From Streptomyces sp. NBC_01471 (lineage in GTDB: Bacteria; Actinomycetota; Actinomycetes; Streptomycetales; Streptomycetaceae): a stretch of DNA of 64,000 nt. This document shows, one piece after another, positions 8,182-16,507 of the stretch. The DNA is taken from positions 186,001 to 250,000 of the forward strand of contig NZ_CP109450.1 of the NCBI RefSeq assembly GCF_041438865.1. Reading direction: 5' to 3'. Made by a program: the position numbers and the translations under genes. The first letter of the stretch is position 1; the number at the start of each line of letters is the position of its first letter. The notes below the pieces were generated by a model, which worked only from the letters and a program-made list of their open reading frames with translations, had not been told where the DNA came from and ran no database searches.

Positions 8182-8649
8182 TCAGCGGCCGTCGCTGCCG
8201 GCCTGTCGTGTGTGCGCCGAGACGGGGAGGTCGGTGAGTGCGGTGATCTGACCGGAGAGCTGTCGCAGGTCGGCGACGTTGTCCCGGGCCCCGGCGGTAA
8301 CGGTGCGGCCCGGCGGCCCTGGGTGGCCTGCACGCGTTGTTCGCCGGTGCTGCCGGGGCCCCGGGGCGCACGCGCGGGTACCGGGGCTGCCACCAGCTCA
8401 GCCCGTGCGACCGTCCGGTCCGTCTCCCCGGCGCTGCGGGGCGAGCCGGCACGTGTCGAACGCCGATTGGCCAGGGACCGCCCACCAGGCGCCCTTGCCG
8501 CAGTCCTCACCGGCGGTCGGGAGACGCCGCTGCCGAACCGCAGCGAGCTGGTCATACACGTGCCGCCACGCTTCGACGGCCCGCGCCTTCGACCCGTCGG
8601 CTGACGCCTCCACCTCATCCCCCTCCACCCAGCCCGCCAGCAAGCTCAC
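8182..8649 (-). pseudogene. Uncharacterised gene, probably frameshifted
   Basis: The first frame (8398-8649) starts at a GTG after AAGGTGG and encodes VSLLAGWVEGDEVEASADG...AWRHVYDQLAAVRQRRLP, a plausible soluble protein, then runs into low-quality Arg/Gly sequence. A different minus-strand frame then reads RDNVADLRQLSGQITALTDL and ends at 8182. Both pieces look protein-like while the middle does not, which suggests one small helical protein broken by indels. If intact it would be only about 150 residues. Family not recognised; it may also be that only the 83-residue first frame is a gene. It is probably upstream of, and co-oriented with, the exporter gene. Confidence 0.35.
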
Positions 8650-8685
8650 TCGCCACCTTGACGAAACCCATAGGGCCCCCGCTGG

Positions 8686-10974
8686 TCAGCTCCGCCGCGG
8701 AGCCCTCCGCACCTCTGCCAGCAGGTTGTCCACGTCGGCGAAGTCCAGCGGGACGATGGGCAGTTTCGCGAGCTGACTGAGCCTCATGTTCGCGATCATC
8801 CGGTAGCGGTGGCTGCCCTCCTTCGGGTACGCGTCGCGCATGGTTTCCCGTACGCGCTCAAGAAGACGGTCGACAGCGGGTCCGCCGACCGGGTGCGCGC
8901 GCCACTCGCCGATGGTCGAGTCGGCGTCCAAGAGGGCGGCGTACGGGTCTCCCTCGACCGTGACCGTCGCGCTGAGGCGGATGTCGCGGCTGGAGGCACC
9001 TACGTCGATACGGTATTCGAGTCCTTCGACGAGCCAGGCGTCGAGGCCGATGTCGAAGTACGCGAGATCCGTGCGGGCTACGCGAAGAGTGACATCGCGG
9101 GTGTCCCCCGGGGCGAGAAAAACTGTGGCGAACGCCTTCAACTCCCTTACAGGACGGCGCACTTGTGAGCTCAGTGCACCCACGTACACCTGCACCACCT
9201 CGTGCCCGGCGCGCGGACCGGTGTTCGTGACCGTCACGGTGACGTCGAGCCCGGTGGCGTCCTGGGCCACCCGCAGACCGGTCTGCTCGAAGGTCGTGTA
9301 CGACAGGCCGTGCCCGAAGGGGTACGAGACCTCCATCTCGCGGGCGTCGTAGTGGCGGTAACCGACGAACAGTCCCTCGCTGTACCGCGCATGGCTCCTC
9401 TCGCCCGGCCAGTCGAGGTGGGCAGGGGTGTCGGCGAGGCGCAGCGGGACGGTTTCGGTGAGGCGGCCGGACGGGTTGGCGTGGCCGAAGAGCAGGTCCG
9501 CGGTGGCGGAGCCGCCGGCCTGGCCGGCCAGCCAGCCTTCCAGGACGGCCGGTACGTCGTCGATCCAGCCGGAGAGGCGGACGACGCTGCCGTTGGCGAG
9601 AACCACGACCGTGTTCGGGTTGGCTGCCGTTACTGCGGCGAGCAACTCTGTTTGTTCGACCGGGAGTTCGATGTGGTCGCGGTCGTATCCCTCCGACTCG
9701 AAGCTCGGCGGGAGGCCGAGGAAGAGGATGGCCACGTCGGCTTCGCGGGCGGCGCGTACGGCTTCCTCGTGCAGACCGGTCACGTCGCCGTCCGGGTTGT
9801 CGACGGGGAAGCCGGGCGCGAAGCCGATACGCGCGCCGGGCGCGGCGGCGGTGATCGCGCTGAGCGCATCGTCCAGCCGGGTCGGGGTGACACGCGAGCT
9901 GCCCGCACCCTGGTAGCGGGGCGTACGGGCGAACTCGCCGAGTACCGCGATGCGTGTGTCGGTGGCCGGGTCGAGGGGGAGCAGCCCGCCCTCGTTCTTC
10001 AGGAGTACGGCACCGCGGGCGGCGGCCTCGCGGGCGAGGGCGTGGTGGGCCTCCTGGTCGTAGGAGGCGTCCGGGTCGGCGTGCAGTACCGCCCTGCGGG
10101 CGAGTGCGACGACGCGTGCGGCGCTGACGTCGAGGGCCTTCTCGTCGATTTCGCCGGAGGCCACCGCCGAGACCAGCCGGGCGGGACCGAATCCCGAGGA
10201 CGAGGGCATTTCGAGGTCGAGTCCGGCGGCGAGGGAACGGGCCCGGTCGACGACGGCGCCCCAGTCCGAGACGACGACGCCTTCGTAGCCCCATTCGCCG
10301 CGCAGCAGTTCGGTGAGGAGCCAGTGGTTCTCCGAGGAGTGCACGCCGTTGAGGCGGTTGTAGGCGCACATGACGGTCCAGGGCTTGGCCTCGGTGACCA
10401 CGCGGCGGAAGGCGGGGAGGTAGATCTCGCGCAGGGTGCGGGTGTCGATGTCGGAGCTGACCGTCATGCGGTCGCTCTCCTGATTGTTGGCGGCGAAGTG
10501 CTTGAGGGAGGTGCCGACGCCCTGCGACTGGACGCCGTTCACCCAGGCGGTGCCGAGGACGCCGCTGAGCAGCGGGTCCTCGGAGAAGTACTCGAAGTTG
10601 CGCCCGCACAGGGGGCTGCGCTTGATGTTGACGCCGGGGCCGAGGAGTACGTGCACGCCGTGGGCGAGCGACTCGCGGCCCAGCGCCCGGCCGACGCGTT
10701 CGGCGAGAGCGGTGTCCCAACTGCTCGCCAGGGTGACGGCGGGCGGGAAACAGGTGGCCGGGGCGCTGTCGATGATGCCGAGTTGGTCGACCCGGTCGTC
10801 CTTCTGCCGGCGCAGTCCGTGCGGTCCGTCGGCGAGGCGGAACTCCGGGACGTCCGCGTGCGGGAAGCTCTCGGTGATCCACCAGCTCGCCCCGGTCGTC
10901 AGGGTGGCCTTCTCTTCGAGGCTCAGCCGGGCCACCGCTTCTTCGGGGGTGGTGGCTGCCGTGGGGTCGGTCAC
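8686..10974 (-). CDS. Glycoside hydrolase family 3 beta-glucosidase
   Basis: Cytoplasmic (no signal peptide) 762-residue GH3 enzyme that would release glucose or another beta-linked sugar from imported glycosides. Domain order: GH3 N-terminal TIM-like barrel (about 20-290) with GRNFEYFSEDP near 124-134, KHFAANNQES near 158-167 and the nucleophile Asp237 in VVVSDWGA; alpha/beta sandwich (about 320-540) with GLPPSFESEGYDR; C-terminal fibronectin-III-like domain (from about 600). The GTG at 10974 has AAGGAG 6 bases upstream. It follows an MFS transporter gene by 85 bases on the same strand, so import and hydrolysis are probably coupled, and a TetR with a palindromic operator sits upstream. Activity class is near certain; the exact substrate is not. 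Confidence 0.95.
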   Translation of the reverse strand: MTDPTAATTPEEAVARLSLEEKATLTTGASWWITESFPHADVPEFRLADGPHGLRRQKDDRVDQLGIIDSAPATCFPPAVTLASSWDTALAERVGRALGRESLAHGVHVLLGPGVNIKRSPLCGRNFEYFSEDPLLSGVLGTAWVNGVQSQGVGTSLKHFAANNQESDRMTVSSDIDTRTLREIYLPAFRRVVTEAKPWTVMCAYNRLNGVHSSENHWLLTELLRGEWGYEGVVVSDWGAVVDRARSLAAGLDLEMPSSSGFGPARLVSAVASGEIDEKALDVSAARVVALARRAVLHADPDASYDQEAHHALAREAAARGAVLLKNEGGLLPLDPATDTRIAVLGEFARTPRYQGAGSSRVTPTRLDDALSAITAAAPGARIGFAPGFPVDNPDGDVTGLHEEAVRAAREADVAILFLGLPPSFESEGYDRDHIELPVEQTELLAAVTAANPNTVVVLANGSVVRLSGWIDDVPAVLEGWLAGQAGGSATADLLFGHANPSGRLTETVPLRLADTPAHLDWPGERSHARYSEGLFVGYRHYDAREMEVSYPFGHGLSYTTFEQTGLRVAQDATGLDVTVTVTNTGPRAGHEVVQVYVGALSSQVRRPVRELKAFATVFLAPGDTRDVTLRVARTDLAYFDIGLDAWLVEGLEYRIDVGASSRDIRLSATVTVEGDPYAALLDADSTIGEWRAHPVGGPAVDRLLERVRETMRDAYPKEGSHRYRMIANMRLSQLAKLPIVPLDFADVDNLLAEVRRAPRRS

Positions 10975-11059
10975 TGTGTGCTCCTTGCGTGTCCTGATTG
11001 CGTGTTCTGATTGCGTGTTCTGAAGGGAAGTCGGGAGTTCCCAAGGGAAGCCGGGGCTG

Positions 11060-12334
11060 TCAGCGCACGCTGCGGACCCGCAGGACCGCGATCGCGCCGA
11101 GCACCCCGAAGATCGCCGCTGCGGGGAACAGAGCCTGGTATCCAAGCCCGAGGACGACGGCCGCGGCGACGGCCGGTGCGAGCGCCTGCGGCAGGGCGGC
11201 GGCGATGTTGATGACGCCGAGGTCGCGGGCGAACGACTCGTGGGAAGGCAGTACTTGGGAGATGAGGGCGGTGTCCACGCCCTGGAAACAGCCGAAGCCG
11301 GCCCCCACCAGGAACGCCATCACGAGCATCCCGGTCAGGGTGGGCGCGGCCGGCGGGACGAGCATGGCGCAGCCGATGAGGGAGGCCGAGGCGACGACGA
11401 AGGGTTTGCGTCTGCCGAGCCGGTCCGAGAGCGGGCCGCAGATCAGTGTGGCCGGGAGTATTCCGGCGACTCCCGCGACGGCGAGGGCGGGCACCTTGCC
11501 GATCGCCCCGTCCCCGAGGCCGATGTAGTCCTGGAGGATGTAGAGCTTGTACCCGATGACCAGGAAGTACGACTGGAAGGTGCAGAGCCGGCCGACGAAG
11601 ACCCAGAAGAAGTCGGGGTGTTTACGCGGATTGGGCAACAGGCCCCGCAAAAACTCGCGTGCGCGGAACGGCTCTTGCGGCAAGCCCCGGCTGGACCGGT
11701 CCGGGTTGAGGGTGACGAACACCGCCGTCGCGACGGCCGAGAAGGCTGCCAGCAGTACGTACGCCAGAGTGATGCGGGCCTCCAGTACGGAACCCAGGAT
11801 CTGCCCGAACAGTGATCCGCACATCGAACTGAGCCCGAGCACCGCCGAGTACTGGCCACGCCTGGCGACCGGCACCCGGTCGGGCATCACTGCGGACAGC
11901 GGGGCCATCGCGAAGTTGTAACCGAGCTGCACGAAGCACCAGGCGGCCAGGATCGCAGGCACGGAACTCATGAACGCCATGGCGACCAGCGCGGTGCCGC
12001 CGGTCAGTGCACCGGCCGCGATCCAGGGTGCGCGGCGGCCGAACCGCGTCCGGGTCCGGTCGGACACCGCACCGGCGACGGGCTGCGCCACCATGGCGAC
12101 GATCGCGCCGACGGTGGTGACCAGCGCCAGGGAGCCGACCTTGGCACCCTCGCCGACGGTGCGCTGGATCTGGAGGGCCAGCAGAATGCCGGGCACGGCG
12201 CCCCAGACCAGGGCGATGCTCAGAGTGGCGGGTCCCGCGCAGACCATCATGCGCCGCAGCGGCCGACCGCTCACGGTCGGGCCGGCGCCCGGAGCGACGG
12301 GCGGGGCCGCGGATCTCTCAACGGGTCCTTGCAC
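11060..12334 (-). CDS. MFS sugar/glycoside transporter
   Basis: Twelve-helix major facilitator of 424 residues. The cytoplasmic loop 2-3 signature (DRTRTRFGRRAPW) and its repeat (DRLGRRKPF) are intact. The GTG at 12334 lies 8 bases after GAGAGAAGG; longer in-frame starts would cross the operator. Location is the cell membrane. It is the first gene before a GH3 beta-glucosidase and divergent from a TetR gene, so it most likely imports a beta-glycoside for intracellular cleavage. MFS carriers can also export, so the direction is inference from context. The intergenic region with the TetR gene contains a perfect palindrome at 12409-12431. Confidence 0.9.
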   Translation of the reverse strand: MQGPVERSAAPPVAPGAGPTVSGRPLRRMMVCAGPATLSIALVWGAVPGILLALQIQRTVGEGAKVGSLALVTTVGAIVAMVAQPVAGAVSDRTRTRFGRRAPWIAAGALTGGTALVAMAFMSSVPAILAAWCFVQLGYNFAMAPLSAVMPDRVPVARRGQYSAVLGLSSMCGSLFGQILGSVLEARITLAYVLLAAFSAVATAVFVTLNPDRSSRGLPQEPFRAREFLRGLLPNPRKHPDFFWVFVGRLCTFQSYFLVIGYKLYILQDYIGLGDGAIGKVPALAVAGVAGILPATLICGPLSDRLGRRKPFVVASASLIGCAMLVPPAAPTLTGMLVMAFLVGAGFGCFQGVDTALISQVLPSHESFARDLGVINIAAALPQALAPAVAAAVVLGLGYQALFPAAAIFGVLGAIAVLRVRSVR

Positions 12335-12408
12335 GGGCGGGACCTTCTCTCGTCCGGACACAACGGTGTGCACCGGCTGCGGATCGTGCGGGATCGTGCG
12401 GATGTTTG

Positions 12409-12431
12409 AAAACAGTACGTCGTACTGTTTT
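12409..12431. promoter_or_regulatory. Perfect palindromic operator between MFS and TetR genes
   Basis: Left arm AAAACAGTACG, central T, right arm CGTACTGTTTT: an exact 11-base inverted repeat, much more AT-rich than the neighbourhood, in the 150-base divergent promoter region. Its form is that of a TetR-family operator, most likely for the adjacent regulator. Confidence 0.85.
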
Positions 12432-12484
12432 TGAGGGCAAGGGTCGACCGGCCCCGAATTCGCTGCGGCACATAGGCTGGCCCC

Positions 12485-13078
12485 GTGAAAGCGCAGAGCT
12501 CGTACGCCAAGGGCGTCGCCAAGAGAGAGGAGATCCTCCGGGTCACCCTGGAGATCTTCGGCCGGGAGGGCGAGCGGAACACCACGCTGCGTGCAGTCGC
12601 CAAGGAGAGCGACATCAGCCTCACGGGCCTGATGCACTACTTCGACTCCAAGGATCATCTCCTCACCGAGGTGCTGCGGGCGAGCGACCGTGCGGCCGAA
12701 ACCCGGTACCGGGCCCCGGAGGCTGTGCGCGACCCCGGTGAATTCCTGGCCCTGGCACTTACGGCGAACGCCACTGACGCGGCCCGCGCCCGGCTGTACA
12801 TCACCCTGGTCGCCGCGTCGACGGACCCCGCCCACCCCGCGCACGCCTATTTCCGGGAGCGGTTCGCCCTGCTGCGCGCCACCATCGCCGAGCATCTCGC
12901 GTCCGAGGAGGCCGCCGGCCGGATCTCCCCCGGGCTCGACCCGGGCTTCACGGCCTCGGCGATCGTCGCAGCATCGGACGGCATCATGGTCCAGTGGCTG
13001 AGCGATCCCGCGATCGACATGGCCGAGCACGTACGCCGGGTGTGGTGCGCCCTCACCGCCCCGAAGGCCGCCGGCTGA
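12485..13078 (+). CDS. TetR-family repressor of the MFS/GH3 genes
   Basis: Regulator of 197 residues. The N-terminal TetR helix-turn-helix occupies about residues 14-60 (KREEILRVTLEIFGREG...TTLRAVAKESDISLTGLMHYF), with the recognition helix near 36-45; the C-terminal part is a ligand and dimerisation domain. The GTG at 12485 is only weakly supported by a ribosome-binding site (TAGG), so the transcript may be nearly leaderless. It is divergent from the MFS-GH3 operon with a palindrome between them, so it probably represses both and itself until a glycoside or product binds. Its 3' end overlaps the convergent formylglycine-generating enzyme gene by 26 bases. Confidence 0.93.
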   Translation: MKAQSSYAKGVAKREEILRVTLEIFGREGERNTTLRAVAKESDISLTGLMHYFDSKDHLLTEVLRASDRAAETRYRAPEAVRDPGEFLALALTANATDAARARLYITLVAASTDPAHPAHAYFRERFALLRATIAEHLASEEAAGRISPGLDPGFTASAIVAASDGIMVQWLSDPAIDMAEHVRRVWCALTAPKAAG

Positions 13079-13982
13079 CGGTCCGGAACCCGCAGTTCCC
13101 GCTGCTGGACCCGGGGGTGTTGGCCGAGCGGGCCGCCACCCGGTAGCGGTGGCAGTAGGAGTGGTGGCACAGGTACGAGCCGCCGCGCATCACCCGCCGG
13201 TCGCCACCCTCCGGGCCTTCGGGATCAACGGCGGGCGAATGTGCGTAGTAGTCCGGCGCGAACCGGTCGGCGCACCACTCCCACACGTTCCCGGCCACCT
13301 CGTACAGGCCGAAGCCGTTGGGCGGGTAGCTGCGGACGGGCGCGGTCGCGAGATGTCCGTCGGCGCCCGTGTTCTCGTACGGGAAGCGGCCCTGCCAGAT
13401 GTTGCACCGCCACTCGCCGCTCGGAAGCAATTCGTCGCCCCAGGCAAAGCGCCGCCCATCGAGGCCGCCCCGGGCCGCGTACTCCCACTCCGCCTCGGTC
13501 GGCAGCCTGCGGTCCGCCCACGTGCAGTAGGCGACGGCATCGTCCCAGGACACATGCACGACGGGGTGGTCGTGTTCGGCGGTGGAAAGGCGGCCGTGCG
13601 GGTGCCGCCAGTCCGCACCCCGCACCTCCAGCCACCACGGGACGGCCGGGTCGGACCGTACGACATCGGCCCGATCGGCGGCGACCGCCAGGTGGAAGAC
13701 GGCCGAGCTTCCCTCCCGCTCGGCCACGGTGACATACCCGCTCTCCTCGGCAAAGGCCCCGAACATCGCCACGGTGACGGTCGTGGCGTCGATACCGAAC
13801 GGCGCGACACGCACCGTGTGCACAGGACGTTCACCGTCCCCCGGATACCCCTCATCGAAGGCGTCACCCATCCGGAACTGCCCTCCCTCCAGGGCGACTT
13901 GCTCATGCACGGGAGGTTCCGCAGCCGGCGTGGGGAGGGGCCCCGGAGCACCGGACCGGGGAACGGATGCGCAGCATTCCAT
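13053..13982 (-). CDS. Formylglycine-generating enzyme (sulfatase-activating)
   Basis: Oxygen- and copper-dependent enzyme that converts the Cys of a CxPxR motif in sulfatases to formylglycine. It has 309 residues with the SUMF1 fold: FRMG near the start, WDDAVAYCTW, RLPTEAEWEYAARGG, NVWEWCADRF and the C-terminal block RVMRGGSYLC. The two copper-binding catalytic cysteines fall at residues 272 and 277 (CHHSYC), the numbering I recall for the well-studied Streptomyces coelicolor enzyme. I chose the ATG at 13982 because GGAG lies 6 bases upstream. It is divergent from a PadR-sulfatase operon, so its partner is next door. Almost certainly active. Confidence 0.95.
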   Translation of the reverse strand: MECCASVPRSGAPGPLPTPAAEPPVHEQVALEGGQFRMGDAFDEGYPGDGERPVHTVRVAPFGIDATTVTVAMFGAFAEESGYVTVAEREGSSAVFHLAVAADRADVVRSDPAVPWWLEVRGADWRHPHGRLSTAEHDHPVVHVSWDDAVAYCTWADRRLPTEAEWEYAARGGLDGRRFAWGDELLPSGEWRCNIWQGRFPYENTGADGHLATAPVRSYPPNGFGLYEVAGNVWEWCADRFAPDYYAHSPAVDPEGPEGGDRRVMRGGSYLCHHSYCHRYRVAARSANTPGSSSGNCGFRTVSRRPSGR

Positions 13983-14004
13983 TGACGTCTCCATGCCCCG
14001 AGTA

Positions 14005-14020
14005 TATGAATACGCACATA
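14005..14020. promoter_or_regulatory. Probable PadR-type operator
   Basis: TATG, eight bases, CATA: a dyad of the kind bound by PadR-family regulators (consensus ATGT-N8-ACAT). It sits between the divergent formylglycine-generating enzyme and PadR genes, close to both starts. Confidence 0.5.
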
Positions 14021-14049
14021 GGTGAGAACACACATAGGGAGTCGTCTCG

Positions 14050-14646
14050 GTGAAGTTTGAGTACGTGCTGCTGGGCCTGCTGGCTCGCCGCCCCTACAGC
14101 GGTTACGACCTGCGCAAGTGGCTGGAGACCGAGGGTCAGTTCGTGTGGGCGAAGGCGCATCACAGCCAGATCTACCGAAAACTCGCCCAGCTGGAGGCGG
14201 AGGGCTGGGTGCGGCACGAGATCGACGCACGCGAGGGCCGCCCGGACGCGAAGGTCTACCGGCTGACCGAGAGCGGGCACGACGCGCTGATGGACTGGGT
14301 GCGTGGGCCGTACGAGCCCTCGACCCGCCTCCAGGACATCGATTTCACCGCCCGCTTCAGCGTGTCCGCCCCACTGGACAAGGACACCGCGATCAGCCTG
14401 CTCCGCACCGAACTCGACTACCGCCGCGCGCAGATCGCCAAGAACCGCCACCGCGACCGGACCCTGCACTACGAGGACCCGTTGCCCGGCCTCGATCAGG
14501 AGCTGGACCGGGAGGTCCAGGAGTCGCTGCACCTGCTGGGCGCGAGGGCGATGGACACCTGGGTCGACTGGCTGGAGCAGACCCTGCACCGGCTGACCGG
14601 AAACCGTAACGACGACCGCACGACCAGCGAGGAGCCCGCCCGATGA
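14050..14646 (+). CDS. PadR-family transcriptional regulator
   Basis: Regulator of 198 residues: a PadR winged helix at about 1-75 (LLGLLARRPYSGYDLRKWLE...IYRKLAQLEAEGWV) and a C-terminal helical dimerisation region of the Vir_act_alpha_C type (about 95-185). The GTG at 14050 opens the gene. Its stop overlaps the sulfatase ATG (ATGA at 14643-14646), so the two are translationally coupled and the regulator leads the sulfatase - MFS - GH1 operon. It probably represses this operon and perhaps the divergent formylglycine-generating enzyme through the dyad at 14005-14020. The inducer is unknown; the sulfated glycoside or its aglycone is likely. Confidence 0.92.
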   Translation: MKFEYVLLGLLARRPYSGYDLRKWLETEGQFVWAKAHHSQIYRKLAQLEAEGWVRHEIDAREGRPDAKVYRLTESGHDALMDWVRGPYEPSTRLQDIDFTARFSVSAPLDKDTAISLLRTELDYRRAQIAKNRHRDRTLHYEDPLPGLDQELDREVQESLHLLGARAMDTWVDWLEQTLHRLTGNRNDDRTTSEEPAR

Positions 14647-16409
14647 AGGCCATCATGGTCATGTTCGACAGCCTCAACCGTCATATGCTGCCGCCGTACG
14701 GGGGCGACTGGACGCACGCCCCGAACTTCGCCCGCCTCTCCGAGGGTGCCGTCACCTTCGACAACGCATACGCCGGTTCGATGCCGTGCATGCCGGCCCG
14801 CCGCGAGATCCACACCGGGCGGCACAACTTCCTGCACCGCAGCTGGGGCCCGCTGGAGCCGTTCGACGACTCGATGCCGGAACTGCTCAAGCGGAACGGC
14901 GTCTACACCCACCTGGTCAGCGATCACCCGCACTACTGGGAGGACGGCGGCGCGACCTACCACGGCCGCTACCACACCTGGGAGTTCTTCCGCGGGCAGG
15001 AGGGCGACCCGTGGAAGGGGCAGGTGGCGGACCCGCCGATGCCCGAGAACCTCAAGCAGGTGCGGTTCGGACCCGGCTACCGGCAGGACTGGGTCAACCG
15101 GCAGCACACAGCCACCGAGGACCGGCACCCGCAGACCCTCACCTTCGACGCCGGCCTCGAATTCGTCGCGGCGAACAAGGACGCCGACCGGTGGTTCGTC
15201 CAGATCGAGACCTTCGACCCGCACGAACCCTTCTTCAGCCCGCAGCGCTACAAGGACCTCTATCCGCACGACTACGAAGGCCCGCACTTCGACTGGCCCG
15301 ACTACAAGCGCGTGGTGGAGACCGACGAACAGGTCCACCACGGGCGGATGGAGTACGGGGCGCTGCTCTCCATGTGCGACCACTCGCTGGGACGCGTCCT
15401 GGACACCATGGACGAACTGGAGCTGTGGGACGACACCCTGCTGATCGTCAACACCGACCATGGGCTGCTGCTCGGCGAGAAGGGCTGGTGGGGCAAGAGC
15501 GTCCAGCCCTGGTTCAACGAACTGGTCCACCTCCCCCTGTTCGCCTGGGACCCGCGCACGGCTGCCGCAGGCGCGCGCCGGGAGGCGCTCGTGCAGACCA
15601 TCGACCTCGCCCCCACCCTCCTCGAATTCTTCGGCGTCGAGCGCCCGCGCGACATGCAGGGCGCACCGCTGCCGATGGCCGCCGACGCACCCGTGCGTGA
15701 GGCCGGCCTCTTCGGCATCCACGGCGGACACGTCAACGTCACCGACGGGCGCCACGTGTACATGCGCGCGCCCGCCTCGCCGGACAACTCCCCTTTGTAC
15801 GAGCACACATTGATGCCGACGCACATGAGGGGGCGGTTCTCACCCGCCGAACTCGTCGGCCTGGAACTGGCCGAACCGTTCGACTTCACCAAGAACGTCC
15901 GCACGGTGCGCGTGCCGGCCCGTACCCTGATCAACCCGTACCACCACGGCACCCTCCTCTTCGACCTGGAGAGCGACCCCGAACAGAGCACCCCGCTCCT
16001 CGACGACGCGGTCGAACTGCGCATGGCGACCCTGATGGCCGAGCTGATGCGGGCCAACGACGCACCGCCCAGCCAGTACGCACGCCTGGGGCTGCCCGAG
16101 CACGGACCAGTCACGGACGCGCACCTGTTGGTACGGGCCCAGCGCGCCCAGGCCGAGCGGGCGACACAACCGCTGCCCCGCATGGCGGACTACCCGGAGA
16201 GCCGGCTCTCGCTGCGCACCCCTTTCCAGGCGCTCATCGCCGACCCGTTCGCCGTCGAGGTGCTGCGCACCCACCTTCCGGGCGTCGTGGACTCCGAACT
16301 GATCCAGACGATCGGGTCGACACCGCTGATCGACCTCGCGGCGACGGCCGGGGCGCTGTTCCCGTCCGACGCGCTGCACCGCGTCGCCGAGGACCTCGCG
16401 AAACTCTGA
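14643..16409 (+). CDS. Type I sulfatase
   Basis: Cytoplasmic sulfatase (no signal peptide) of 588 residues, cleaving a sulfate ester. The active-site Cys49 lies in CMPARREIHTGR, a full CxPxR signature for conversion to formylglycine. Metal ligands Asp9 (VMFDSLN) and Asp272-His273 (NTDHGLLLGE) are in place, with a further HEP-type motif near 193-195. It is overlapped by the PadR gene, followed by an MFS transporter and a GH1 glucosidase, and faces a formylglycine-generating enzyme. The set suggests a sulfated glycoside, glycan fragment or phenolic sulfate as substrate. Related folds include phosphonate monoester hydrolases, but the motif favours a true sulfatase. Substrate specificity cannot be read by eye. 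Confidence 0.93.
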   Translation: MKAIMVMFDSLNRHMLPPYGGDWTHAPNFARLSEGAVTFDNAYAGSMPCMPARREIHTGRHNFLHRSWGPLEPFDDSMPELLKRNGVYTHLVSDHPHYWEDGGATYHGRYHTWEFFRGQEGDPWKGQVADPPMPENLKQVRFGPGYRQDWVNRQHTATEDRHPQTLTFDAGLEFVAANKDADRWFVQIETFDPHEPFFSPQRYKDLYPHDYEGPHFDWPDYKRVVETDEQVHHGRMEYGALLSMCDHSLGRVLDTMDELELWDDTLLIVNTDHGLLLGEKGWWGKSVQPWFNELVHLPLFAWDPRTAAAGARREALVQTIDLAPTLLEFFGVERPRDMQGAPLPMAADAPVREAGLFGIHGGHVNVTDGRHVYMRAPASPDNSPLYEHTLMPTHMRGRFSPAELVGLELAEPFDFTKNVRTVRVPARTLINPYHHGTLLFDLESDPEQSTPLLDDAVELRMATLMAELMRANDAPPSQYARLGLPEHGPVTDAHLLVRAQRAQAERATQPLPRMADYPESRLSLRTPFQALIADPFAVEVLRTHLPGVVDSELIQTIGSTPLIDLAATAGALFPSDALHRVAEDLAKL

Positions 16410-16507
16410 CCCCGCGCAGGCGCCCCCTCCCCCGCACGCCCCTCTCGCACGGCCCCTCCCCCGGGCCTACTGCTCGCTGCCTCGCCGCACAGAATCGAGA
16501 AGGCACG

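Noticed and set aside
9202..11010. 602-codon open frame on the plus strand opposite the GH3 gene
   Set aside because: Gly/Val/Glu/Arg-rich antisense shadow of a strongly supported GH3 gene; no domain and no ribosome-binding site.
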